A DNA stretch of 26,897 nucleotides from a virus: the IMG/VR virus record IMGVR_UViG_3300032246_001148, positions 1 through 26,897 of that record; one strand, given 5' to 3'. The notes under the pieces are model-generated. The model searched no databases, had not been told where the DNA came from, and was given only the letters and a program-made list of their open reading frames with translations. This document shows, in pieces, positions 6,129-14,665 of this stretch (within the stretch, counting starts at the first letter, position 1; each line of letters opens with the position of its first letter). The position numbers were made by a program, and so were the translations under genes.

Positions 6129-6434
6129 ATGACTGAAGAAGCAACAGATTTCCGTGACCAATGGGCAGTGCCAATTAACTTGGCTGACCACTTATCTTCC
6201 GTAATTTTTCCATACCTCATCAAATATGAAAAGAAAAACAAAAGCTTTTTACAAAAGCACAATCACAATGAGGTCCATCCTCATGAGGTTTTTGTTGCGC
6301 TGATGATCATCATAGCGGCTTACGGGCGAACTGTTAATAGGGTGGATGTGATCAACACTTTCATATCCGTTATGGACACGGTTAGTCAGATCAACTTTAT
6401 TGATGTGCCCGATTCAACCGATAAAATCCACTGA
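6129..6434 (+). CDS. Unknown 101-residue protein
   Basis: I do not recognise this protein. TGAGGTGAG lies just before the ATG, so it is probably translated. It has an acidic start (MTEEATDFRDQW), a charged helix (KYEKKNKSFLQKHNHNEVHPHE) and a hydrophobic helix 'VFVALMIIIAAYG' (about 55-67) that is short for a membrane span, then 'VDVINTFISVMDTVSQINF'. It reads as an all-helical soluble or weakly membrane-associated protein. It lies 8 bases after the HNH gene and 6 bases before the winged-helix gene, in the same rightward operon. Confidence 0.6.
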   Translation: MTEEATDFRDQWAVPINLADHLSSVIFPYLIKYEKKNKSFLQKHNHNEVHPHEVFVALMIIIAAYGRTVNRVDVINTFISVMDTVSQINFIDVPDSTDKIH

Positions 6435-6440
6435 GGAATT

Positions 6441-6752
6441 ATGGAAAAATTACAGGAAATCATACTCTGGACGAAAGCAGCCAAGCCCTGTGAGCAAGTC
6501 TTTATGCTTAAGCTTATCGCTAAGTTTGGGGATTATGAGTTCAAGACAACTTTCCGTGAGATCACATTGGCCACCGGCGTGTCTGAGCATAACCTCTCCA
6601 AGCTTCTTCCACGACTTAAGAGGCTTGGATGGCTTAAGTGGACAAGGACTTATGGCGATGGAATGAAGAACCTCAAATACGTAACGGGGTGCCTTTATGA
6701 GGTGACCGTTAGCGAGGCATCTGAGCCGCCCGCAGCGCCCTCTGAAGGATAA
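6441..6752 (+). CDS. Winged-helix DNA-binding protein
   Basis: The 103-residue product has a probable winged-helix domain: 'EQVFMLKLIAKFGDYEFKTTFREITLATGVSEHNLSKLLPRLKRLGWLKWTRTYGDGMKNLKYVTGCLYEV' shows a helix, an 'ITxATGVSxxNLSKLLPRLKRLGWL' recognition-helix pair and a basic wing. GAGGA precedes the ATG. It is the last rightward gene and would suit a regulator of the early-late transition or a replication accessory protein; neither is demonstrated. Its last 44 bases overlap the 3' end of the converging late gene. Confidence 0.65.
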   Translation: MEKLQEIILWTKAAKPCEQVFMLKLIAKFGDYEFKTTFREITLATGVSEHNLSKLLPRLKRLGWLKWTRTYGDGMKNLKYVTGCLYEVTVSEASEPPAAPSEG

Positions 6753-7233
6753 CGTTCTGGGGGGCTTCTAGGTAAACCTGTGAGCCTTCTGGGAGCGTTG
6801 GAGAGATGGCAGAGACCTGATCCATAGCTGTGCTGGGTGTACCCACAGCAGCGATGATCTCATGGCCTTCTGGAGACCTTCCAACGACGTTCAAAAGCCA
6901 CTCACCTTTGCCTACTCTCTTAAGGACATCCTTTTTGGAGTACGGGCCAATGCCAAGAATCTCATTAAGCCGCCCCTCATCAATGGCGGCTTTGATGCGT
7001 TGTGGGCTGATCATCTTGGGGTTGTAGTGGAACACGCCCTCTGGAGTGTTTATGGACTTCATGCCCGGCGGAGGGTCAAGCACCCTGCCAGTGTTTGCGG
7101 GGAACATCATGACGGCCTTTTTGCCATCCATGAGCATCTGCTGCTGAAGGCGCAAGGTCTCTGGGGACTCCGGGATGTTCTTACCGGTATCCTTGTCCGC
7201 CAGCTTCATCGCACGGGCTACAGCATCAACCAT
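6709..7233 (-). CDS. Unknown protein at the end of the late operon, probably virion-associated
   Basis: This 174-residue protein starts one base inside the previous stop (TAATG) with AGAGGAAG as ribosome site, so it is coupled to the giant virion protein. I do not know its fold. Seen: 'LMDGKKAVMMFPANTGRVLDPPPGMKSINTPEGVFHYNP' (about 34-72), 'RLNEILGIGPYSKKDVL' and 'HEIIAAVGTP'. Proteins with this pattern are found beside large internal virion proteins of short-tailed phages. Its first residues (VDAVARAMKLA) resemble the last residues of the upstream protein (DDVVVKALRVA), suggesting a shared helical docking motif. A virion role is inferred from location. Confidence 0.65.
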   Translation of the reverse strand: MVDAVARAMKLADKDTGKNIPESPETLRLQQQMLMDGKKAVMMFPANTGRVLDPPPGMKSINTPEGVFHYNPKMISPQRIKAAIDEGRLNEILGIGPYSKKDVLKRVGKGEWLLNVVGRSPEGHEIIAAVGTPSTAMDQVSAISPTLPEGSQVYLEAPQNVILQRALRAAQMPR

Positions 7234-10200
7234 TAGAACTTCCTCTGGGCGACCCTGAGGGCCTTAACCACCACATCGTCAGGAGTATTCAGGATGCCCT
7301 TTGTGTGGCTATCCACGTACTTCTTAGCCTGCTTGAAGAGCTTGTCCATTTCAGGGATTCTGCCGCCTGTGTGACGCTGCGGGCGGATAATTCCGCCCTT
7401 TTTAGCGCCTAAATCTCCTGAGGAAATTTTTTTGGGGTCGAATTTAGCATATTCTGATCTGATATTTTGCGGGTTCAAAACAGCAATTTGATCCCAAGGA
7501 TCAGTGTTCGAATCTTTTATGCCTTCATCTTCCATATCAGCTTCGCGCATATTCTTAATCCGCAAAGTGTCATAACCCTGTTTGCGGTGAAAATTGATTA
7601 AATCCCGCATTACTTGTGAATTATAATCACGTTTTCCTGTATGCTCCATCCAATCAATTACTTTGTGCTTTCCATGACGGATTCTTACGGGAAAAACAGT
7701 TGGGTTATTTCTGTTTCCAGCTTTCATTGGATGGGCAAAATCGGAGTATTCGTTTGCAGCTTTTGGGTTATCCCAAAAGAAAATAGCATTTTCACCTCCA
7801 GCAGCACGATATGGATCAAAGCTTCCATCATCATTTATTGCTTCAGCATGCCTTCCCTTTGTTGCATGATAACCCTTTATGGTGAATCCTTGTTCTTCAG
7901 CTCTTTTATGAGGCTCATACGCAACATCACCGCCATCAGCGTAACCGACACGACCGCCAGACATTTTTGGCAAATCATTTGGGTCAAAAGTCATTTGATT
8001 GCTTTTGTCTTTTTTGAACCCATGTTTTTCATAAAATTTTGTCAGAACCTTTTGTGGCACTCTTCCTTTACCCCAAGGGAATAGAGTTAATTTAACGTTA
8101 TGCTTGGCGGCAGATTCGGTAATGTGTTTTAGCGCACGAGAACCATATCCCTTTTTATTTGGTCCCGCCTGAAGCCAATCCAAGCTTGCTGTATCTGGAT
8201 CATGGGGAGATAATTGCGCTGCGGCAAAACCCGTTGCAACGCCTTTTTCATCTGGATCATAACCCATCGCAAATTGACGATCACGCGAATACGGGAATGG
8301 ATGATTTTCAGCATACATCTTCTCTACCCATTGGTGAGAAGGCCAATCTTGTTTTGACTTGTAAATAAGTGCAGGTGATGCAGAAGCTATAGACGAAACA
8401 TCGCCGCCATCGGCCATAGCAGGCTTGGCGGCGCGGATGAGATCTGAGGCAGCGGACTGGATAATCTTGTTCTGCTGAAACTTACGGTTTACGGGGCCGC
8501 CAAAGGCCTTTCCGCTTTGTTGAAGCTGCCCGGCATTGGCACCAACAGCAGCCGTAGACCGTGCGGCAAGAGAGTCTATAAGCTTGGCAAAAGCATTTAT
8601 GTTTTCAGGGCTATTGGTTATGGTATTATAGACCTCATTGAAGTCGTTAATATCCCCGGAAGCAAATTTGTCCGCCATTTGTTTTGCATATTTCTCGCCT
8701 TTGATATTGTTAAAATGCTGAGCGGCAATCCGCGCACCAGCGAGTTTATAATCAAAAATGGCGTAAATTAAATTGCGGATTTCCTGCGGGTAAGCGCTCC
8801 CGCCGCCCATTTTATTAATTTTTTTCAAAGTGTTATTCATCAACGCTTCGGTCTTAATGTAGCGCTCAAGGTTGTTGAAGTTCTCTTCGCCAACAATATT
8901 TTTGATTGTTGTCCTTGTTAGGCCCGGATCAAAGTATTTATTGAGTTTTCTGGTATTCATCATGCCGTCGGCAAGACGAGATTCTTGATACATTGACGCC
9001 AGCAGCCCATGCGTAGCAAGTTCCCGCTCAACAGGCGACATGATGCGCGTCTCAAGTTCTATTTTGGCGGCATCACGCGCATTTCCAGTTTTGCCTAGAA
9101 CCTTTGTCCCGTAATCATAGGCATTCCCATTATCACGATATGCTACAGTGTTGTCGTGGGCCTCTTTATAAACAGGGTCAAAGAACGGATTTGGCTTACC
9201 GTTAATTTCTTCCTTCTTCAGCGTATCAACAATAGCATTACGCATTTGGACAGCGCCTTGAGCGGACCCGCCCTGAGGTGCGTAAGTGGCCCTGAATCTA
9301 TTATCCGCAAGCTTGTTAAGATAGCGCTGCAAAACATCCAGATATTGGTTGTCAATTCGGTTCTGAAATTGAACCTCAAGCTCAGGCATGCCCGTAACTG
9401 GGTTAAACGCCGGAATCATCTCTCCGGTTTTTGGATTTTGAACAACTTTCTGGGCAAAAGGAGAAATGAAATTCCTTGCATCCATGCCGTAAAGAGACGT
9501 CATTTGAGCAACAATTTCATTTTCCGCCAACTGCGTAGCCCTAACAAAATCAGGATTCTTTAGCCACGTGTCCCATTCCGGCTTCCAGACGCCGTGATTT
9601 CTACCGGGAGTAAGCGCCTCTCCATAGGACTCATTTTTGGCTCTCGCCGCAATCTGTTGCGCACGGTCAAATAGCTCTTGAGGGTTTTCGCTGGAGCCGC
9701 GCATTTTTTCGGTGAAATTAAAGAAACGCTCAGCCTGATCTTCTGTTCTAGCCTTCAATGCTGTTTGGATCTCATCCGCAATCTCTGGGCGACCACGAAG
9801 GGACTTCCCCAGCATCTGCTGCCATTTAGGGCCGTAGAGATCCGCAATGGTTACAGGCTGGCCAGCGTCGATACGCTCAACCGCCTGTTGCGGATTCATG
9901 CGGACGTTGCCATCAGCAATATCCTGTTTGGCGGCGTCAGCAAGGCGTGAGTCAAGCTTTCCAAGCGACCGGTACCATTCTGGCCCTATCTTCTCCAACC
10001 CATACTGGATGGCCTTCCCAGCCGTTCCTAGAGCCGCTCCAAGACCACCGCCTACAATGGCAGACTGGCCGATACCTTGTGTCTTGTCCTCAGGTGTTGT
10101 TCCAAACGCATGCTCAGCAGCGGCAGATCCAGCGCCCCACAAGGCACCTTCTGTGCCGTATCCAAGCGCAGGGGCAACGGCAGAGCGAAGCGCCGCAAGA

Positions 10201-10757
10201 CTTCCTGTAGCGCCTGCCGCAGGAGCAATAGCGCCCGTAACGGCCTCAGAAACCTTACCTGCGGGGAGAAACAAAGATCCGCCAATTTCTGTTGCGGCCT
10301 TTGTGACTGGATATTGTTTGCCATATTGGCGATTCAGAGCTTCTTCCCATGCGGAAATATTCTGCACACGGTTGGAGAATGTGTTCTCCTCAGGCTTCAG
10401 CTTCTCTGAACCAGCGCCGGTCGCAGCCGCAAGATAGCGCCCAGCAGCGCCGACAGCAGGCCCAACAATCGGAATATTGGTGACGCCTTGTCCGACAGCT
10501 CCAAGATATCCTTGTTCTTTGGCTTGCTTGCTAGCCTCAGGCATCCACGATTGAATACGCTGCTCGTAGGCGGCGTTCTTCTCTTTGGAAGCTTTTTGCT
10601 CAGGGGTGAGATTAGCACCAGACATGATTGACGTATGAACGTCAAAGGGATCTTTAGCTGGCTGACTTGGGGTTTTGGCAGCAGGCTCCGTAGGCGCATT
10701 TTGCGACCTGATAGTCTCAAGGACATCAAAAGGGTCTTTTGGAGCTTGGTCTGCCAT
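7233..10757 (-). CDS. Giant internal virion protein with C-terminal GNAT-like and ADP-ribosyltransferase-like domains
   Basis: 1174 residues. The N-terminus repeats KDPFDV (7-12 and 35-40), followed by Ala/Gly-rich, probably membrane-active helices (about 80-250) and a long helical body to about 760. The Gly-Gly motif 'AMADGGDV' then introduces a GNAT-like domain (about 795-930: 'LDWLQAGPNKKGYGSRAL' as the acetyl-CoA loop and 'FYEKHGF' near its end). 'SGGRVGYADGGDV' introduces an ART-like domain (about 955-1107: 'KGYHATKGR', 'AIFFWDNPKAANEYS', 'DPWDQIAVLNPQNIRSEY'), as in ART-PolyVal/DUF3990-type enzymes. The protein ends with 'KKGGIIRPQRHTGGRI' and a helical tail. Its position after the transglycosylase protein suggests an ejected virion component. 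The stretch 7420-8370 is much lower in GC than its flanks. Catalytic activity of either domain is unproven. Confidence 0.8.
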   Translation of the reverse strand: MADQAPKDPFDVLETIRSQNAPTEPAAKTPSQPAKDPFDVHTSIMSGANLTPEQKASKEKNAAYEQRIQSWMPEASKQAKEQGYLGAVGQGVTNIPIVGPAVGAAGRYLAAATGAGSEKLKPEENTFSNRVQNISAWEEALNRQYGKQYPVTKAATEIGGSLFLPAGKVSEAVTGAIAPAAGATGSLAALRSAVAPALGYGTEGALWGAGSAAAEHAFGTTPEDKTQGIGQSAIVGGGLGAALGTAGKAIQYGLEKIGPEWYRSLGKLDSRLADAAKQDIADGNVRMNPQQAVERIDAGQPVTIADLYGPKWQQMLGKSLRGRPEIADEIQTALKARTEDQAERFFNFTEKMRGSSENPQELFDRAQQIAARAKNESYGEALTPGRNHGVWKPEWDTWLKNPDFVRATQLAENEIVAQMTSLYGMDARNFISPFAQKVVQNPKTGEMIPAFNPVTGMPELEVQFQNRIDNQYLDVLQRYLNKLADNRFRATYAPQGGSAQGAVQMRNAIVDTLKKEEINGKPNPFFDPVYKEAHDNTVAYRDNGNAYDYGTKVLGKTGNARDAAKIELETRIMSPVERELATHGLLASMYQESRLADGMMNTRKLNKYFDPGLTRTTIKNIVGEENFNNLERYIKTEALMNNTLKKINKMGGGSAYPQEIRNLIYAIFDYKLAGARIAAQHFNNIKGEKYAKQMADKFASGDINDFNEVYNTITNSPENINAFAKLIDSLAARSTAAVGANAGQLQQSGKAFGGPVNRKFQQNKIIQSAASDLIRAAKPAMADGGDVSSIASASPALIYKSKQDWPSHQWVEKMYAENHPFPYSRDRQFAMGYDPDEKGVATGFAAAQLSPHDPDTASLDWLQAGPNKKGYGSRALKHITESAAKHNVKLTLFPWGKGRVPQKVLTKFYEKHGFKKDKSNQMTFDPNDLPKMSGGRVGYADGGDVAYEPHKRAEEQGFTIKGYHATKGRHAEAINDDGSFDPYRAAGGENAIFFWDNPKAANEYSDFAHPMKAGNRNNPTVFPVRIRHGKHKVIDWMEHTGKRDYNSQVMRDLINFHRKQGYDTLRIKNMREADMEDEGIKDSNTDPWDQIAVLNPQNIRSEYAKFDPKKISSGDLGAKKGGIIRPQRHTGGRIPEMDKLFKQAKKYVDSHTKGILNTPDDVVVKALRVAQRKF
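7420..8375 (-). other. Low-GC effector module inside the giant virion gene
   Basis: Hand counts of 60-base lines give 21/60 GC at 7441-7500, 23/60 at 7681-7740 and 17/60 at 7981-8040, against 34/60 at 7201-7260 and 41/60 at 8401-8460. The low-GC stretch coincides with the GNAT-like and ART-like domains, suggesting they were acquired separately from the rest of the gene. Confidence 0.6.
7924..8414. repeat. 17-bp near-perfect direct repeats flanking the GNAT-like domain
   Basis: Copies at 7924-7940 (ACATCACCGCCATCAGC) and 8398-8414 (ACATCGCCGCCATCGGC) differ at two of 17 bases. They are 474 bp apart, exactly 158 codons, and encode the same ADGGDV motif in frame. Fifteen bases spanning the first copy's end (7930-7944) recur exactly at 12708-12722 in the neighbouring virion gene. 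Confidence 0.7.
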
Positions 10758-10759
10758 GA

Positions 10760-13700
10760 TTAACTCACGAAGTAACGGGACAGATTTTGAATCTTGTATT
10801 GGTCTTTGACAAGCTGGTCAAACTTGTTAGCCATGTTTGGATTCTGCATTAGGAGCGTAATCCAGTTTTGAGGCTTTCCGTCTGTATAGGGCACAGTAGT
10901 ATGCAACAGAATGTCTTTGATAGCGTTCATATCCCGAATGTAAGCACCGGGAGGATTGACCCTATCAAATGCGGTTTGAGCGTTATAACCCAGACCCGCC
11001 GAATATTTTTGACCGCCGTAATAATTGTAAAGCTCAGAACGGTCACGAGATATGCGATTTCCGACATACATATTAGCAAGAATATCGGCAGACGTTTCTT
11101 TATTCAGCTCAGTGCTGGGACCAGCCTTTTGCAACGCGCTCAGCCAGAATCCAGCTTCACGCCCAAGACCCTTCTGAGCACCTTGCGCACGAAGTGTGTT
11201 CAGTTTGGTTTGGACCTGATCAGCCGTGATTGTATCGGGGCTAAACGCCTCATTACCCGTCAAATTCATGAGGGTGTTGAAGTAGTTAACCGCCGCATAG
11301 CGAAGTGAGGCCGCAGCGCCGGGAGCAAGTATCCCAGTCTCTGGGATATCCGTAAATGCGCGGATACCTTGAGCAAGACTTGCGGAAGCATTCTGAGCAG
11401 CTTGTGCTTCCTGATTCGCACCATCCCGAAGCTCTTTGAACGTTTTAGCGTTCTCTTGAGCTGCGAGGGGATTGAACTGCGATGCAGTGGCTTCCTTAGC
11501 CATTTCTTTCAGGACTGCATCTTTGTTGTTCTGCTCAGGAGTTATTGGCTCGTCGTGAACTGGGCCAAGTTGCAGGCTTATCGCTTGGGGTTGAGCTGTC
11601 GGGCCTGCTGGAGCCGCCGGTGCTGACGGCGCACCTTCCCTTTGAGCCGTGGAAGTAAACGGCTGATTAGGCTGGCCACCCTGCGGGCTAAGTGAAACGG
11701 GAGGACCGCCAACTTCTGGCATGGGGGACACGCCAACGATTGGCTGGCCTGAAGCGTCTTGTCCGTAGACCATAACGCCAGTTGCGGCGGGCTGCACACG
11801 CTCTTTGAGGCCACGACCCGTGGTCTCGTAAGCGCTAGCACGTTCACGCTCTCCACGAGCCTGCGACTCAGCCAATTCACGCTGATTCTTGAGGTAATCC
11901 ATTTTGGTTTGTGCAAACTGTTGAGCAGCCGCGCCCAAGCCAGTTCCCAAGCGACCGGGAGTGCTCATGAGTTTGCCGGATGCTGCCAGAAGGGCCATGC
12001 GATCTGAGTCCGTCATGGAAATGCCCATCGCACCAAGAATACCTTCTTTGGTTGGTGTTTCCTTGAACGGGATATTGCTTTCCTTTTGTGGAGTCTGCGC
12101 ACCCTTCATGGCTGCGGAGATGGCCTTACCGCCGGGCAGATTACCGAACACATTCTCTACGTAGTTAGGATCTCCGCCGCCATTGTAGGCGCGGAGGGCA
12201 GCAGCAATCTGCTCTGGGTCGTTCCAATTTTTTGTGCCAGCAGCTTTGCCACGGGCCGCAAGATACTGCGAACCAAACAAGATGCTATTGCGTGGATCTC
12301 TGAGGCTTTCAGGATCGACTCCCTGCATCCCAAATCCGGGATCACGGGCGGTGGACGGCTTAACCTGCGTAATGCCAATCTCACCAGCTCCGCCGGTTTT
12401 ATCTTGTCTAAAACCAGATTCCTGACGGTCCTTAGCCGCAAGGACGCTGATTGGAACACCAGTTACTCTTTCGGCTTCCTGATAGTGCGGATAAAGATCC
12501 GCAGGGATGCCGTAAGGATTGTCTGAACCTGTTGGTCCGCCGTCCAGCTTATGAATAGCGCCGCCGTAAGCTTCATGAGACGGAAGAAGGTCTTGTGATG
12601 CCGTTGCGTAAAGAGTTGGGTCTGCCCCACCAGCGCCTGAGCTCGCAAAATCTTGAATCGCACTTGACAAGTCATCCTTTGTCATCATGCCATGAGGAAT
12701 TGCGATTCCGCCATCAGCGTAATGACCAACAACGCCGCCCTGCGAATAAATTGGCGGAAGGTTATCAGGCTGGACTGGTGCCATGTACCCAAGGCCACCA
12801 GCAGGGGTCGGGTCTGTAGCACCAGAGAGATCTGTTGGCTTTCCGGGGCTTTGCTTGCCCATAAGAGATTTAATCCCAAGAACAGCATTCTTAAGTTGAT
12901 CGTTGGAGACCTCATTGGGATTCTTTACTTGAGGTACAGCGGGACCGTGAAATCCTGTTCCTTGAGGAGCAGGAAGTTTTGGAATGGGTGATAGATCGGT
13001 CAAATCGCCAACGGGACCGCCGTTGGCGTAATGAGATTTATCTTCTACACGCCCGCCATCTTTCAAGAAACTAGCAAGTGCAGTCATGAATGAGCCAGCA
13101 CCAGCCCCAATTCCCGATGCAGCCGCTCCTAAACCTGCTCCAAGCGAGCCCAAGAACCCACTTCCAGCGCCAGCCGCACCAGCCGCGCCAGCGCCGCCAC
13201 CAAACAATCCGCCCAAATTGCCCATAGCGCCCAATGCACCAAGGCCACCCAATATCTGCGATCCTGTGCTGGGCTGCGGGATTGACGATGTGCTTGTGCC
13301 ACCCATGCCGGACGCAGCACCAGATGTCAGGCCGCCCAACCAGCCAAGCTGCGAGTAGGGGTACATTTTCTCTTGCATGTACTGTTGGTACGCAGTGCTG
13401 AGACCAGCTTGGTTTTGAGCTTGTTGATTTGCGCCGCCGCCGTACAGAGCTTGGAGCTGTTGCAGGTTTGCCTGTTGGCCAATGAGACCAAGATTGCCAA
13501 GATTTGTTGCTCCAGACGCCGCAAGCTGTGCGCTTTGCAGTTGACGCTGGGCATCCATAGCCTGCTGAGTGTTGAATTCGCCAAGAGCTGATGTGTAGCC
13601 AGTATTCGCAATGTTCGCCAGCGTAGCGTTATTTGCGAGATTCTGCTGCCTAGCAAGTTCAGCTTGTGCGATCTTAGCGCGGTCTCCGCCAAATGCGCCT

Positions 13701-14188
13701 TTACCAATTGCGTTGCCTATCAACTGTTGCTGTTGTTGGGCATTGGTCTCGTTGATGTTCGCAACAGTCGAACCCATTACTGAGTTAAGGTAGGGAGACA
13801 TGTATTGGTTGACAGATCCGGGTGAAAATTGCTGAAGCTGAATTGGAGAAGCGCCAGCCAAACCAAGACCAGTTGCGGTGTTAATGTAGGGATTAATGTA
13901 TCCAGTCATCCCAGAAATGCCGCTGAGAGCAGCGTTTTGCATTGGTGAGAATGGAGCAACAAGATTCCCGACATTGCCTTGAGCCTGCGCCGCCGCGTCA
14001 GCAGTGTATGTCGGGTAAGAAGCTAATTGCGCTTGGCTATAGTCAGGCTGTCCATCTGCGCCGGTCGGCGCATTTGGATAAAGCACACGCTGTGCCTGAC
14101 CCAACAAACTTTTGTAGGCGGCAGAAACCTCTGGGGGAGGTGTTTGCGTGACTGTTTGGCTAGTGCTTCCGCCTCCGCCCTTACACAT
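10760..14188 (-). CDS. Giant internal virion protein with lytic transglycosylase domain
   Basis: 1142 residues. It begins MCKGGGGSTSQTVTQTPPPE, a Gly/Gln/Ala-rich start seen in podophage internal proteins, then Gln-rich helices (about 150-280) and a glycine-alanine zipper (about 310-370). Gly-Gly motifs follow: KDGGRV and YANGGPV (about 375-390), YSQGGVVGHYADGG (about 480-495) and YGGAIHKLDGG (about 540-552). A soluble lytic transglycosylase domain spans about 562-680: catalytic E590 in 'RQESGF', 'GEIGITQVKPSTA' and 'AYNGGGDPNYV'. The C-terminal 450 residues are helical and proline/glutamine-rich. By analogy with T7 gp16, it should open the peptidoglycan during DNA ejection. It starts 8 bases inside the GNAT gene and ends 2 bases before the next start. 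Confidence 0.87.
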   Translation of the reverse strand: MCKGGGGSTSQTVTQTPPPEVSAAYKSLLGQAQRVLYPNAPTGADGQPDYSQAQLASYPTYTADAAAQAQGNVGNLVAPFSPMQNAALSGISGMTGYINPYINTATGLGLAGASPIQLQQFSPGSVNQYMSPYLNSVMGSTVANINETNAQQQQQLIGNAIGKGAFGGDRAKIAQAELARQQNLANNATLANIANTGYTSALGEFNTQQAMDAQRQLQSAQLAASGATNLGNLGLIGQQANLQQLQALYGGGANQQAQNQAGLSTAYQQYMQEKMYPYSQLGWLGGLTSGAASGMGGTSTSSIPQPSTGSQILGGLGALGAMGNLGGLFGGGAGAAGAAGAGSGFLGSLGAGLGAAASGIGAGAGSFMTALASFLKDGGRVEDKSHYANGGPVGDLTDLSPIPKLPAPQGTGFHGPAVPQVKNPNEVSNDQLKNAVLGIKSLMGKQSPGKPTDLSGATDPTPAGGLGYMAPVQPDNLPPIYSQGGVVGHYADGGIAIPHGMMTKDDLSSAIQDFASSGAGGADPTLYATASQDLLPSHEAYGGAIHKLDGGPTGSDNPYGIPADLYPHYQEAERVTGVPISVLAAKDRQESGFRQDKTGGAGEIGITQVKPSTARDPGFGMQGVDPESLRDPRNSILFGSQYLAARGKAAGTKNWNDPEQIAAALRAYNGGGDPNYVENVFGNLPGGKAISAAMKGAQTPQKESNIPFKETPTKEGILGAMGISMTDSDRMALLAASGKLMSTPGRLGTGLGAAAQQFAQTKMDYLKNQRELAESQARGERERASAYETTGRGLKERVQPAATGVMVYGQDASGQPIVGVSPMPEVGGPPVSLSPQGGQPNQPFTSTAQREGAPSAPAAPAGPTAQPQAISLQLGPVHDEPITPEQNNKDAVLKEMAKEATASQFNPLAAQENAKTFKELRDGANQEAQAAQNASASLAQGIRAFTDIPETGILAPGAAASLRYAAVNYFNTLMNLTGNEAFSPDTITADQVQTKLNTLRAQGAQKGLGREAGFWLSALQKAGPSTELNKETSADILANMYVGNRISRDRSELYNYYGGQKYSAGLGYNAQTAFDRVNPPGAYIRDMNAIKDILLHTTVPYTDGKPQNWITLLMQNPNMANKFDQLVKDQYKIQNLSRYFVS

Positions 14189-14654
14189 GATGTTCTACCT
14201 TCGCATATTCACGGTTGTACACGAAGAACGCACCAGCTTTGGGGAGCTGTCGTTCATACAGTTTAATCTTGGCTTCCGTCCGAATGTTCGAAATGATGCC
14301 AATGACCAACGGAATCTTCATTTGATTAGAGCAATTTTTTGCGAAAGAAAGCATTGATTTTGCTCTAGTTGACTTACGAAACTCTGGTGGCACAAAATTA
14401 AACAATTCACACAAGAACCATTCTTTTGAGTACCAGTATTTGTCGATAACCAGACAGATAACACCTTCAAGGCCGTTCTCGCCGTCGATGACGCCAATGA
14501 TGCCGCCACGTCCCTCTGTGGCGGTCTTGATGACCTCCATTACGGATTCGGCATCCATTTCAAACAAGCCATTCTCATCGTGCAATTTCTCGCACAATTC
14601 AAAGATGGCCTCTTCGTCACCTACTGTCGCTATGCGGACGGGGTAATCTGTCAC
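14181..14654 (-). CDS. GNAT-family acetyltransferase of the phage structural cassette
   Basis: 157 residues, starting at a GTG (14654) with AAGGAG 7 bases upstream. It fits the GNAT fold: 'VRIATVGDEEAIFELCEKLHDENGLF' (6-31), 'GRGGIIGVIDGENGLEGVICLVID' (beta hairpin), and 'ELFNFVPPEFRKSTRAKSMLSFAKN' (about 88-112), the acetyl-CoA motif A with V-P-P-E-x-R-x-S; then 'NIRTEAKIKLYERQLPKAGAFFVYN'. The classic R/Q-x-x-G-x-G/A is replaced by R-K-S-T-R-A, as in many phage members near virion genes. The substrate is unknown. Free-standing GNATs of this type are common among podophage structural genes. It overlaps the transglycosylase gene by 8 bases. Confidence 0.82.
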   Translation of the reverse strand: MTDYPVRIATVGDEEAIFELCEKLHDENGLFEMDAESVMEVIKTATEGRGGIIGVIDGENGLEGVICLVIDKYWYSKEWFLCELFNFVPPEFRKSTRAKSMLSFAKNCSNQMKIPLVIGIISNIRTEAKIKLYERQLPKAGAFFVYNREYAKVEHHV

Positions 14655-14665
14655 AGACTAGCTCC

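Noticed and set aside
6862-7236. 124-codon rightward frame opposite the last late gene
   Set aside because: Antisense to the 174-residue gene, which has a good ribosome site and coupled start.
9847-10437. 196-codon rightward frame inside the giant virion gene
   Set aside because: Antisense shadow of Ala/Gly-rich coding sequence; Pro/Ser/Ala composition is as expected for the reverse of Gly/Ala codons.
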